Shown here: one piece after another, positions 46,659 through 56,898 of the stretch
Layout of the letters: the number at the start of each line of letters is the position of its first letter
How positions within the stretch are numbered: position 1 is the first letter of the stretch
Assembly: GCA_025175895.1 (NCBI GenBank)
Contig: CM046005.1
Coordinates: forward strand, 68,968,325 to 69,032,324
DNA: 64,000 nt
Origin: Wurfbainia villosa
Lineage: Eukaryota; Streptophyta; Magnoliopsida; Zingiberales; Zingiberaceae
Direction of reading: 5' to 3'
Made by a program: the position numbers and the translations under genes
The notes under the pieces: model-generated
Database searches by the model: none
What the model was told of the DNA's origin: nothing
What the model saw: the letters and a program-made list of their open reading frames with translations, nothing else

Positions 46659-47955
46659 CTAGTCGTCTGCAGAAGGTGGAGGTGGAGGAGGTTGCTGACT
46701 CAAAGTCCAGGTCTGCATCATCTCATACATATCGAGCTGACGCTGCTCGATGCGGCTCTGGGACTCTGCAATCTGAATGTATCTCTCCTCCATTCGACTA
46801 AGATGTGCACCCATGGAGGCTTGCCCTACTAAGAGCTCTGACAGTCGTGAGTCGACTGTCTGCTGATAGTCCTAGAATCTGGACTCCAGTTGGCCAAGAC
46901 GATCTGATGGACCCACCGCTGATGCATCTGCTGGTATCTGATCCTCCTCATCAGCGGCGTCTGCATCCTCATAGTCCTCTCCAGCCTCTCTAGGCACTAG
47001 AGGCGGCTCTCCACGTGCCCTGGGCGGTGGTCGAGGTGCCAACTCCATCTGTCCACGCCCCATCCACAGCTTTGCTAACGAGAAGTTACGAACTGATATG
47101 CAATCGTATACCTCGGATAGCGCCCTCAGTGATCCCCTGTAAATGTTGATGCCTACTGACTCTAACCATGCAGTGATAATATGGCCATAAGGCATATGCA
47201 CTTTCCCTTGTACATGGGAAATGAAATGCACAATGCAATGAAACATGTTTAATGCAATGTTTATGTCTAATCTATTACGCATGGCGTACAGTAAAAAGAG
47301 ATGGGGAGGCCGAATCTTAGCCAGACCCCGAGTCACGATCGGAAGAAAATACCCAACAATGACCTTGTAGAGTACATTGTCAGGTGCAGATAACTCAGTA
47401 ATAGGAAATAGATTTTGAGCTAGTGGACGAGGATGACCAAAAACATGCTCATGCATGGAGTCCAAAGAGATATGGTCAAATGGCTCGGGTAAAGGGGCAT
47501 CAAAGGTAGGGTAGAAAATGAAGGTGTCATCCGACGACTTACACTCAAGAAACTCCTGCAATATCGCAGGAGTGAACTCTAAATCGCATTTTGCAACGCG
47601 AGTAGTGTAGGTAGGGCCATCATCTACCTTCTTTAAGTTCTGATAGAACTCCTTAAAGAGATCATCATTGATGGCATGTGTGCATAAGAAAATTTTCATA
47701 AGATGATAATATGCAAATATGTCCATGACGTCACTACAGTAACGTGTAAAGAAGTCCCTATCGATGTACCTAACCAACATAGGTTGGTACAATCGTGATT
47801 CACCCTCGGGTGGATCATTTCTACGGGATCTCCTATATAAATGTAATGCAACGATATGAAATGCAAGGGCACCAATACACAATTAGATTATAATAGATTA
47901 CAATGGAAAGGAAAAATTAGGGTTTTTGAATAAGAAAATTTTACTTCGGTGTCAT
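46659..47955 (-). CDS. Accessory gene of element C, predicted two exons, one internal stop
   Basis: Not a gag or pol gene. A long open frame (47882-46872) has no ATG at its upstream end; its first codon is TTG directly after TAA. A short first exon at 47955-47945 (ATG plus eight bases) followed by a GT-AG intron 47944-47833 joins in phase to exon 2 from 47832. The product would be about 390-400 residues: a basic start, a globular central part including LECKSSDDTFIFYP and HMPYGHIITAWLESVGINI, an acidic Ala/Asp/Glu linker near 46960, then after a TAG at 46874-46872 a frame that stays open for 70 codons, with a Glu/Gln-rich coiled-coil-like stretch and six prolines, to TAG at 46661-46659. The central part resembles what databases call putative plant transposon protein domain; it occupies the place where some Sireviruses carry an env-like gene. 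Function unknown. Confidence 0.68.
47833..47944 (-). other. Predicted intron of the accessory gene
   Basis: 112 bases, AT-rich, donor GTAAAATTTTC and acceptor TTTATATAG on the minus strand, in a size range common for plant introns. Removing it joins the ATG at 47955 in frame to the long open frame. Inferred from sequence only. Confidence 0.6.
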
Positions 47956-48244
47956 TTGGAGGGATGATGAGAGAATAGTCGGATATCGCTGAAGGGGCCG
48001 CCGGAAAGTTCACCGGAGGATTGGACGCCGGAACCCTAATCAAAAAAGAAGAAACAACCGTTGGAAGTGAGTGGATTAGGGTTGTGAGATGAGTGAAAGC
48101 ATGAGTGGAAGAGAGTGTCTATCAAACCTAAGACTTAGGCGGCCGGCTCGGTCGGAAAACTCGTCGGAGAAAGCCAGCGGCGACCGGAGAGGAGAAGGAA
48201 GTGAAGAGTCATCGCGTGAAGACGCCGAACCCTAGCGGTTCGGC

Positions 48245-48293
48245 GTTATAAAATTGCGATGCCAGTCGACTGATGTGTAGCATCAGTCGACTG
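48245..48293 (-). promoter_or_regulatory. Internal LTR-like promoter candidate upstream of the accessory gene
   Basis: On the minus strand two CAGTCGACTG palindromes (48293-48284, 48272-48263) are followed by TATAAC (48250-48245). The same palindrome cluster followed by a TATA box is the layout of the LTR promoters in this window. A 7-bp hairpin GCCGAAC/GTTCGGC (48224-48244) lies next to the box. The box is a weak consensus match. Confidence 0.5.
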
Positions 48294-48775
48294 ATCGCGA
48301 CTTATTAGCGGGTTTACCAAACCGACGGCCGATCGCTCGGCCAAAGAATCGATCGAGTCTTCGTGACGCGTGCTAAGAGCATCGGCCGATGTTGCTCATC
48401 GATCGGTGCGATCACCACTGATCGCCGGGCGAGCACTCGATCGTGATGACCCTCACCTCGGTGAATAGTACCATCGATCGATCGGTGTATCCCATCGATC
48501 GATGTTCAGCGATTGAGTCCTAAAAAGACTTTCATCGCTGGACGATCGTATCGCTTCTGATGTGATCACCGATAATCAGATCAATGATCGATCTCTGATT
48601 TCGATTCAAATTCAGAAAATCTCGATTTCTTTATCCAACAATTCCATTTTCTCATGTTTTAATCTTGTATATTGAATATATTGATGTTATGTTTATGTTC
48701 ATGAATTCGTTAATGTATTTTGATATCTTATTTCATTTTAGCAAACATTAACATCCAATGGTTTTAAAATCCTAA

Positions 48776-48837
48776 CATCTCACCCTTTCTAAGTGTTGAA
48801 ATACACAATCAAGGTAAAAGACTTGTTTTGTGAGATG
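48776..48837 (-). repeat. Conserved inverted repeat, element C, upstream copy
   Basis: CATCTCACC (48776-48784) and TGTGAGATG (48829-48837), 8 pairs. A second copy within one element, on the other side of the accessory gene from 46136-46193. Confidence 0.6.
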
Positions 48838-49219
48838 CAATCCACCCTAGACATTCCTTCCATGCAAACACATGGTGAACCACATGAAGCATGGTAAGTG
48901 CAAGACATCAAGGTATGTGGCACTTGAGTATCACTCTTGATGTTCTTTCTACATCTTAAACACACTTCTCTTGATACATTGATTCCTAAAGTGTGCTAAA
49001 GATCAAACTTACACACTATGACCTCTAAATCTAGATTGTGTCAATTTTATTGATTTTCATGATTTCAGAAATATACATTGGCACATCCTAAAATCTTTTA
49101 GGATTAAAGCTCAAATGTACTTCCAAGGTAACCATAACCTTGAAAATAACCTAAAGTGCCACCTTTGCCATGGTTGAGTTAACTACCCATCCAATCATGG
49201 TTGGCACATTCTAACCCAT

Positions 49220-50800
49220 TTAACGTGAATCAATCACACTCTTTGGAACCCAAAATCTATTTGAGCTCATTGAATTAATTAGGTATTCCTTAGGAATAAC
49301 CTCCCTAGATACCTTTCTAATGACCCTCCTAAGCTTGTTAGCCTTGATCATTGTGGTCTTACCTTGGTTGACTCTAGAGGTAACTCCCCTTGCAACCTTG
49401 GTCTTCCTAGACCTAGTTTGTGTTCCATAGTCAAATGGAACACAATGATAAGCCTCTTTAGGCTTAGGTGTGTGACCCAAACCTTTCTTGCCCTTGGTTG
49501 ACTTTTGTCTTTTGGGTCCTAGATGTTGACTTTGAGATCTTGACCCTTGACTTTGACCATTAGACCCTCTAAATTGATTTTGTATCTTATTTAGGGTCTT
49601 TTCTAGTTTTTCAAGCCTTGACCTTAAGGCTTGGTTCTCTAATTCTAATTGCCCAAATGATTTTTGATTAGGTTTTTGGGCATTACCATTTACTTTAGAT
49701 ATATGTTTACCCTTGTTGGGATTGATACCTAAATGGTTTTTGATTTTCTTAATTACTTTCTTAGGAATGACATTTCTAGGGACATTAGTCCCAAATTTCT
49801 CCTTCTTTGAAATAGATCTAGAGTTATCATTCCTAGCATGCTTTGAATCATGAGTAATAGCAAAGTTATTTGAATTAATTCTAGCATGCTTTTGCTTAGA
49901 ATTTAAAGAATGAGCATTATGAAAATATACCTTAGGGTTTGCCTTAGTAGCTCCCCCTACTTGTGATGCTCCTTCTTGGGTCTTTTTGCTCCCCCTAGGA
50001 CATTGATTTCGGTAATGCCCTGGTTGACAACATCTGAAGCAAATGATGTGCTCCTTGTCTTTAGGTGATGGGGAACTGGCATCCTTTGACTTTTGTTGAC
50101 TTTTAGGCGCCGGAGGAGTCTTCTTAACCTTCTTTGGGCACTTGCTCTTGTAGTGCCCATACTCCCTACACTCAAAACACAATATATGGATTTTATTTGA
50201 AATTAGAGTGTTTGAGTTAACTAGGTTAATTGAGACCGGAATTGGAGCTTCTTCATCTTGACTAGATGTCGAAGCTTTCTCTTGTTGCCCCGGAGTGGAA
50301 ATTCTTTCCTCCCCCTCAATCCTAGAGATGGAGGTGTCTTCTACTTCTTCTTCCACCGATCCGGAAGTTGACTCCTCTTCAACTTCTGATTCCTCACTTA
50401 CTCGTGAAGAAGATGAACTATCTTCATCCTCTTCCTTATCTTCTTCTACTTGTGCCAAGTGGGGCTTCTCATTGAACTTGGCTAATTTGTCCCATAGCTC
50501 CTTAGCATCAAGATATTCACCTAGCTTAGACAAAACATCATTAGGTATCAAATCTTCTAAGAGTTTTGTTACCTTGGCTTCGGTTTTGAATTTTTGCCGT
50601 TGCTCTTGGGTCCATTTCTTCAACTTGAGGACTTGTCCCTTCCTATCCCGAGGAGGTTCAAAACCTTCTACGAGGATGAACCAATCCTCTATATCCAACA
50701 TAAAGAATGTCTTCATTCTTGTTCTCCACGCCGAAAAGTCTTCTTGATCATATGGCGGTGGAGTGTTGATGTCCCATCCAAGCTTGTTTTGGAATTCCAT
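49220..50800 (-). CDS. gag: Gag of element C, intact
   Basis: 526 codons without interruption, the best preserved gene in the window. Capsid-like region residues 1-115 (WDINTPPPYDQEDFSAW near the start, FILVEGFEPP at 41-50, LEDLIPNDVL at 81-90). An acidic Ser/Glu region covers 116-185. Two zinc knuckles, CX2CX4HX4C, lie at residues 208-221 and 254-267, against one in gag of elements 1 and 2. A basic linker, a coiled coil at about 385-412 and a basic tail ending FWVPKSVIDSR follow. The tail corresponds to the segment that precedes protease in elements 1 and 2, so gag is complete and pol alone is missing. The first ATG of the frame was taken; it lies about 50 bases from the 5' LTR. Confidence 0.92.
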   Translation of the reverse strand: MEFQNKLGWDINTPPPYDQEDFSAWRTRMKTFFMLDIEDWFILVEGFEPPRDRKGQVLKLKKWTQEQRQKFKTEAKVTKLLEDLIPNDVLSKLGEYLDAKELWDKLAKFNEKPHLAQVEEDKEEDEDSSSSSRVSEESEVEEESTSGSVEEEVEDTSISRIEGEERISTPGQQEKASTSSQDEEAPIPVSINLVNSNTLISNKIHILCFECREYGHYKSKCPKKVKKTPPAPKSQQKSKDASSPSPKDKEHIICFRCCQPGHYRNQCPRGSKKTQEGASQVGGATKANPKVYFHNAHSLNSKQKHARINSNNFAITHDSKHARNDNSRSISKKEKFGTNVPRNVIPKKVIKKIKNHLGINPNKGKHISKVNGNAQKPNQKSFGQLELENQALRSRLEKLEKTLNKIQNQFRGSNGQSQGSRSQSQHLGPKRQKSTKGKKGLGHTPKPKEAYHCVPFDYGTQTRSRKTKVARGVTSRVNQGKTTMIKANKLRRVIRKVSREVIPKEYLINSMSSNRFWVPKSVIDSR

Positions 50801-50829
50801 CTTCCCTCTAGCCTTTAATCAGTAGAAAG

Positions 50830-50848
50830 AGCCCGGGCTCGATGCAAA
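50830..50848 (-). other. Degenerate primer-binding site of element C
   Basis: At the place of TGGTATCAGAGC the minus strand reads TTTGCATCGAGCCCGGGC. Only ATC and GAGCCCGG of the usual tract are retained. Priming by initiator tRNA-Met would be poor, or another primer is used, or the bases are wrong. Confidence 0.55.
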
Positions 50849-52221
50849 TGTAGGATATTTGAGGCCGCTAGAGGGGGGGTGAATAGCGTAGAATTCGTTC
50901 ATAGTTGGAATTCTATCGTGGTCATTTCTACAATTTCGTTAGTACGTAGTGAAAATAGAAATAATACAATAATGAAATACAACAAACACAACAAGAACAC
51001 AAGTATGTAATGTGGTTCGGAATCGCACGGTTTCTACTCCACGGATCGGGCTCTACGAGCTCTAGTGATGCACACGCAACCACTAATAAACACTCCTTCT
51101 CGGAACAATCCGGAGGCGGAGAAACCTCGTACAAGATGATTACAACAATAATCAAATAGATACAAGCAAATACGATAATGAAATACAAATGAAAGTAAAG
51201 AAAAACACTTTACAAGAGCTTTTGATTGCTTGATCTTTGATTGCCTTAAACTAGCTTTGAAGGACTGGAAAGCACTAACTTTCCCCTTCAATTTCGCCCA
51301 AGAAAATCGTTGCCTTTTCCTCTATCACGAGCTCCTTTTATAGCTTCAACCTGTGATGGAAAAGGTCGATCAGTCGACTGCTCAGGACCATCAGTCGACT
51401 GATCACACTGTTGCTATGAGACAACGGTGTAATCCACACTGGAAAAATCCAACGGCTAGGACATCAGTCGACTGATCAAACACATCAGTCGACTGATGAA
51501 GCATCACTCGACTGCTTGTCCCAGCGGTCGAGTGAGACTCCATTATGTGCCCTAAAATCCGAGCATCAGTCGACTGATCACACACGATCGATCATCCATC
51601 AATCGATCCGCCACCTGATGACGATCGCTGCTAGCAATTCCGCGATCAAACCCTAGTTGACTATGCCAATCGACTGCCACATGGCATCAGTCGACTGGCA
51701 CACCTCAAACATGAGGTTTTAACCCAAGTATGGTGTCCCCATACTTGCTAGACCACCCTTAGCCTAGACCTAAGCCTTCTAGCCACCTCCATCAGCCTCA
51801 CGCCTCTCGGATCCCTCCAAGTCATCCATGACTTGTTCATCCATCGCACTAGCCTTCAGGTGCTTCCATCAGCTATGTCATGCTAACGGTGTCTACACCG
51901 CCAAGGCACATTGGACTTACGCCGCCAAGACTCCCGCTTGGACTTTACGCCGCCAATATCAAACCCCTTGGACTTCTCAAGTGCCAAGACTCAAGCTTGG
52001 ACTTTCCCTTGCCAACCCATGTTGGACTCTCCATGCCAAGTACCCATGACTTGGACTTTCCTTGCCAAGACTCATGCTTGGACTTTTTCCAAATGTCAAG
52101 TGTCCCACTTGGACTTTCCCATGACAATCACATTGTCATATGTTTTTGTCGAAACATCAAAACATCACTCAAGTTAAACTCGAGTCCTGATCAATCGTGA
52201 CCTGGGCCGATTGCACCAACA
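50849..52221 (-). repeat. 5' LTR of element C
   Basis: 1373 bp, same ends as 43568-44949. Palindromic motifs at 51367-51690, partly replaced by GATCGATC-like sequence at 51575-51640; TATA box complementing 51334-51343; minisatellite at 51905-52120. Confidence 0.94.
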
Positions 52222-52586
52222 CCACTGTCGATCCCTAGCTCCCCAAGGAAAACTCTCACCCGATCCAAGCCCGACGAAGCTCAGTCAATGTCCCTCCCTC
52301 CAGTTGGATCTCCCACCGGAGGAGCATCGGCAGCGGCTGGAGCACGAAGGAGACGAGCAGAGAAAAGAGATCACGAGTGAGGAGGAGATTGCGATGAGAA
52401 GAGGAAATGAGTTGTTTGAGTCGGTTTTGCGAGATTATAATGGTCATTCAGCACTTGTGGTTAGGCTAACTCAGATTGAACCCAAGCTAGCTCAAGCTCA
52501 CCAAATCCCTTAATTAAACCCAACCAGCTCATTAGGGGTTTAATCCACATACCTAAGGACTTTAAAAAAAATCATCATATTTTACA
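52222..52586 (-). repeat. 5' LTR of gypsy element G, outer part
   Basis: Starts with the CCACT target duplication of C (52222-52226) and continues the LTR of G to its outer end TTTTACA at 52586. Aligns with 23567-23926. Confidence 0.88.
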
Positions 52587-53285
52587 ACAGGTGAGTGACC
52601 AGGCCAACAATCAACTGAAGTCTAGTAGCAGTCGATTGATCCTACTATCAGTCGACTATTGAGGGACATCAGTCGACTGCTATTCAAACTGGTCAACTCG
52701 AAGAAAATCAAGATAAGCTCCACCAAAAATGGGGGATAAGGAGCTTTGACCCAGATCTGGTTCTCAACGAGCTAGGATTTGGAGGGCTATAAAAGAAGGG
52801 TCATTTCACCTCTTTGGATCATCAATTCTTACTCCCAAAAGGCTCACACAATGCCAAGGTTCAACAACAACAATACGCCGCCATAAGGTCGACGTGACGC
52901 CGAACTTCCAATCTCTTTGTTGGTAGTTTAATTTAAGTTATCATATTTTACTTGTTTTCCTTTGTTGTATTTGAGCTTTTATCGCAAAGAGGAGAGGTAG
53001 GCTTGTTGCCTCTTCCTCTATCTTTTGGTTCTTTGTAATCGTCGTCTGCTACCTCTAACGAGGAGGATACTTTTAGTGGATTGCCCCACCGTACATGATC
53101 TAGGATCGAGGGGCCTTGGAGTAGCAACCTTCCTGTTGTGAACCAAATAAAAAGAAAGTATCTCTTTACTTTTTGCTTTAACTTCATTTCCGCTGCAATA
53201 CTCGAGGTTTTGACGAAACGAAAAAGAAAAGTTTTACGATCGCTATTCACCTCCCCCCCCCCCTTAGCAATTCTCCGATCCATCA
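52587..53285 (+). repeat. Split Sirevirus-like LTR S, 3' part
   Basis: Contains CAGTCGACT motifs (52625-52685), TATA box CTATAAAAG at 52787-52795, GAGGTAGGCTTGTTGCCTC as in the B LTR, a long C-run and the end GATCCATCA at 53285. Followed by AGTTT, one base off the AGTTG at the other end of S. No internal region is present, so S was probably a solo LTR before G entered it. Confidence 0.82.
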
Positions 53286-53366
53286 AGTTTTCACCTAGAA
53301 TGTTTCACTCATAACCATACCTTCGAGTGAATCTCATGCAGAATCACCTAAAGCTCCCGAACTTGG
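53286..53366 (-). pseudogene. gag: Copia element Z: gag middle part
   Basis: 81 bases between S and Y. On the minus strand they encode gag residues around EGMVMSETF, which run on at 21134 into the EKLPPSWKDF segment. This join shows that 19572-21134 and 53286-53366 were once continuous. Confidence 0.75.
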
Positions 53367-54667
53367 TGTTGGTACAGAGAGCACTACTCCTAAGTTTTGA
53401 TGTATGAACGATGGTTTAAAGTTAGGATAAGCTTGTGATCTAATGTGCATGTTAAGTGTGCAGGCTTAACAAGAAAGTTCTAGTAGATCGTGTTGACCGG
53501 ATACTAGGAAAAAGCCTTGACAGATCAAGAGGATCGAACACCAAACATAAAGTCCAGATGGGTCGAGATGACTGAAAATTTAGCAGAAGACCAGTTGGGT
53601 CAAGGAGACCAGACAGTCGACAAGAAGCCCAGTTGGGTTAGAGAGATCGGATATCTAGCATGAAGACCTAATGGGTCAGATTGGATGTCAAACAAGATAA
53701 GTCTGGCTGGACAGTCGGCAGGTAAGCTCTCGAGTGGGGAGGTGAGGTCGAGTCCTAGGTTGGGGATAAGATAAGCATCGATCTGACAGAGGGTCCATGT
53801 TGGATTCGAAACTCGAGATCAAACAGTGTTACTACTGTCAAGTAATATTATATTCTGTATTGTACTAACTCTGTATTGCAGGTCTCCAGGAGACTGGACA
53901 GAGTCCAGGGGCCTCATACCCAATCAACTATACCAGGTCCAGGCGACTGGGATGCCGAGTTGGCAAAGTGAGATGGAGTTTGACTGGAGATCATGTGGCC
54001 AGAGATGGCGAGTATTCGGTCGGGAACCAGTCGAACAGTGGGATAGAAAAATTCGAGAACTACTGAGGAGTGGTGACTGAGTCGATCATTGGAAAGGCAG
54101 TACCATATCGATGGGTTGATATAGAGTCAACTGGAGGGTGGTCTAGGCGACTGGAAATGGCTTATAAAAGAAATGGAGGGTCAGCTACGAATAAAAGATT
54201 GCTACTATTCATCCAAGTGTTGGTTCTCCGTTTGTTGTCGACAAGATCGCCATCACGCCAACACTCTGAGCTTCAACCTCATTCTTCAAGTGTCAATATA
54301 CCATTTTTTTTTTTGTATTTGCTTTCGCTTATTGTACTTAACACTCAAGAGGGAAGGTAGCTTGTTACCTTACCCTCATCTTTTGTAAAATTGAAACCCT
54401 CTGAGATCGAAAGTTTTCGATTCGAAGGGATATAGTGATTTGCCCAATGAGGTAGCCCTAGAAAATGGTTACAAGCCTTTGAGTGACAATTTGGCTCGGA
54501 TTATGAACCAAGTAAAAAAACCTCGAGTATTTGTTCTTAGTTTCTTTTTAATTCTGCTGCATATTACTCTTGATTTTGAAAAAAAAAACATATTTTAAAA
54601 GTAAAAGATAATTTTTAAACACCGAGATTCACCCCCCCCCCCCTCTCTCGGTAGACTTGATCCTACA
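53367..54667 (+). repeat. 5' LTR of element Y
   Basis: TGTTGGTACAGAGAG to GATCCTACA, 1301 bp. TATA box CTTATAAAAG at 54161-54170, C-run motif near 54632. Open frames inside (53826-54388) show no family features. Confidence 0.9.
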
Positions 54668-54669
54668 AT

Positions 54670-54681
54670 TGATATCAGAGC
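54670..54681 (+). other. Primer-binding site of element Y
   Basis: TGATATCAGAGC, one base different from the standard initiator tRNA-Met complement. Confidence 0.85.
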
Positions 54682-54808
54682 AAGGGTGCTTCAAGTTGGG
54701 TGCAACCACCAAAGAGAGCATAGAAAATTTCCTTAAATTTTGTCACTCTTGTCTTAGTTTAATTTTTGCATTATTTTAAATTTTCTACAAATTTTTAGCA
54801 AATTAAAA

Positions 54809-55867
54809 ATATCACATCTAGAGAGTTATAGCATCGTTCGTTGTCCTCTCTTTAATGGAGAGGTCTTTAGCTATTGGAAGAGGCAAATTGAGTGCTTCTT
54901 AAAAACCGATCTAGATGTTTAGTTTTCTATTAAGAAAGGGTTCGTGACTCCGGTCGCCGACTCGAGAGAGTTGTTAGATCCAGAAAAATGGATCTAAAAA
55001 TAAGGAAAAGAGTTCAAGTCGATTACAAGGCCCTTAACACCTTGCAATGCTGACTTACGAAAGAAGGGCTTAATAGAGTCGGACCTTTTGAAAACTCTAA
55101 AGATCTTTGAGAAAAATTGATAGATTTGCATGAAGGATCTAGTGACACAAAGATAGCAAAAAGAGACATGCTTTTTAAAAAACTCTTTAATTGTAAAATG
55201 TTAGATGACGAAAGTGCAAGGAAATTACACACTAGGACTAGGGACATTTTAAATGGACTTCATCTTATAGGTCACCAAGTGAAAAACCGCGATGTAATTT
55301 AGTATACACTTTAGGTTTTTCCCCAGAACATCGATAGTAGATGCCTATAAAGTTTCTAGGGACTTTCCTTAATTAAGTTAGATGAGTTTTTTTGTGAACT
55401 TGAACTGCACAAATAGGCTAACTCAAGTCAAACCGAGAGTGGTATAGCTTTGGTCGCAGGTAGAAACAAAGAAGGAAAAAAGTCCAAGCCTAAACATGAG
55501 TCCGAAGACGAATCAGAATCAAATGTAAACGAAAAAGAAGAAATGGTAAACATAGTCTGGAAGATGTTCAATCGGAGGAAGAAGTTAACGAAAAAGGATG
55601 CGAAGAAAATGATTGACAACAAGCTGAGTAGACAAGATCGGAGGTTACATGTTACAAGTGTAACAGAAAAGGACACTACAAATCTGAGTGCACAAATCTA
55701 AAAAAAGGAAGATAAGCCAAATAAGGAAAAGCAAAAAGAAAGCACTCAAAGCAACTTGGGATGAGTCGTCATCGGAGGAATCAGACGTGGACATTCAGAA
55801 GACAAGCTTTGTTGTATTCATGGCAACCGATGAGTCCAAGGCAGATTCAAGATTCGAGTCCAAGTAT
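54809..55867 (+). pseudogene. gag: Gag of element Y, decayed
   Basis: Homologous to gag of B. The start codon position reads ATA (54809-54811). The region SYSIVRCPLFNGEVFSYW follows; many stops occur (for example TAG after LKTDLDV). A zinc knuckle CYKCNRKGHYKSEC is still encoded at about 55650-55691, which B has lost. The sequence breaks off in the acidic segment at about 55867. Confidence 0.85.
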
Positions 55868-56258
55868 AATCATATGAAGTCTCATAGCAGATCACTCCAA
55901 TGAACTAGTTACCCTAACTAGCATTCTCATATTCACTCTAAGCATCTCTATGCTTCCATTCAGTGAGTACCGAATGCTTGGATAAACCAAGGAGCATAAC
56001 ATGTACTAGTCTCACAGAATTGATGATGTCCAGTCTCATCAATTCATCGACTAGAGATAGTTTCAATACTCATATCTACATATGATGAGATACTAAATTA
56101 TGATTTAATCACAATTTCTCTCATGATATGTATCACATTGTGGACTTCAATAAATGAGTTTAAGAATCAATCAAATACATAGATAATGTATACTCAAATA
56201 GTAAATTTTATTAATAACTTCTAAGGTGATTGACTTAGGATACCGCTAATTTACATCA
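55868..56258 (-). mobile_element. LTR fragment of the copia X/solo-LTR family
   Basis: Aligns with 6848-7242 of the solo LTR, including GAACTAGTTACC near its start and the TACATCA end at 56258. Only the first part of the LTR (minus-strand sense) is left. It replaces the end of gag and the start of the 3' LTR of Y, so insertion was followed by deletion, or it is a recombination product. Confidence 0.75.
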
Positions 56259-56898
56259 AGAAAAATTTCAAAACTACAAAGGAGCAGAGCCAGCTGACCT
56301 AGGTCCAGTCGACTAGAAAGCCAGTGTACTATATTGACGGGATAATATGGAGTCAACTGGAAGGTGGTCCAAACAATTGGAAATGACTTATAAAAGAAAT
56401 GGAGGTTCAACTTCGAATAAAATATTGCTACTATTCATCCAAGTGTTGCTACTCCATTCATTGTCCGCAAGATCGCCATCACACCGACACTCCAACACTT
56501 CGAGCTTCGACCTCATTCTTCAAGTGTCAGTATAGCATTTTTGTATTTGCGTTTGTTTATTGTACTTAACATTCAAGAGGGAAGGTAGCTTGTTACCTTA
56601 CCCTTATCTTTTGTAAAAGTGAAACCCTCCAAGATCGAAAGTTTTCAATTCGGAGGGATATAGTGATTTGCCCGACAAGGTAGCCCCAGGAAAAGGTTAC
56701 GAGCCTTAGAGCAGCAATCCGACTCAGATTCTAAACCAAATAAAAAGACTTGAGTATTTGTTCTTAGTTTATTTTTAATTCCGCTGCATATTACTATTGA
56801 TTTTGAAAAAGAAAAAGAAAAGTTTTAAAAGTAAAAGAAAAATTTAAACATCGAGATTCACCCCTCCCCCCCTCCCCCTCTCTTGGTAGACTCGATCC
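56259..56898 (+). repeat. 3' LTR of element Y, truncated
   Basis: Aligns with 54030-54663 of the 5' LTR: same TTATAAAAG box (about 56389), GGTAGCTTGTTACC stretch and C-runs. Broken four bases before its end by the solo LTR; TACA at 58441-58444 completes it. Confidence 0.85.

Larger units (their letters stand above)
47956..49219 (-). other. Region between gag and accessory gene of element C, with leader and promoter-like part
   Basis: From high to low: a stretch like the 3' region of A and D (49219-48780), the inverted repeat 48837-48776, a GATCGATC-rich block (48620-48330), two CAGTCGACTG motifs, a TATA-like box and a pyrimidine-rich leader (48210-47956) on the minus strand. Short upstream open frames with ATG at 48212 and 48102 lie in the leader. 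No other gene is supported. Confidence 0.65.
43568..52221 (-). mobile_element. Gag-only Sirevirus-like element C with an accessory gene
   Basis: 8654-bp minus-strand element. LTRs are 43568-44949 and 50849-52221; intact gag 50800-49220; accessory gene 47955-46659; polypurine tract complementing 44950-44964. The target duplication CCACT (43563-43567, 52222-52226) is perfect, and the flanking gypsy LTR reads through when compared with 23560-23600. No protease, integrase or RT. The two LTRs differ visibly, often by C-T or G-A changes, so the insertion is not very recent. Confidence 0.95.
21226..52586 (-). mobile_element. Ty3/gypsy chromodomain element G (with A, B and C nested)
   Basis: Minus-strand gypsy element with very long LTRs. 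From high to low coordinates: 5' LTR (52586-52227 and 43567 to about 40842), primer-binding site 40839-40828, gag 40623-39244, protease-RT-RNase H-integrase-chromodomain 27442-24030, polypurine tract and 3' LTR 23926-21226. Integrase downstream of RT and a terminal chromodomain-like motif fit the chromovirus branch, probably Tekay/Del given LTRs near 3 kb. Element A splits gag from protease and element C splits the 5' LTR. Confidence 0.9.
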
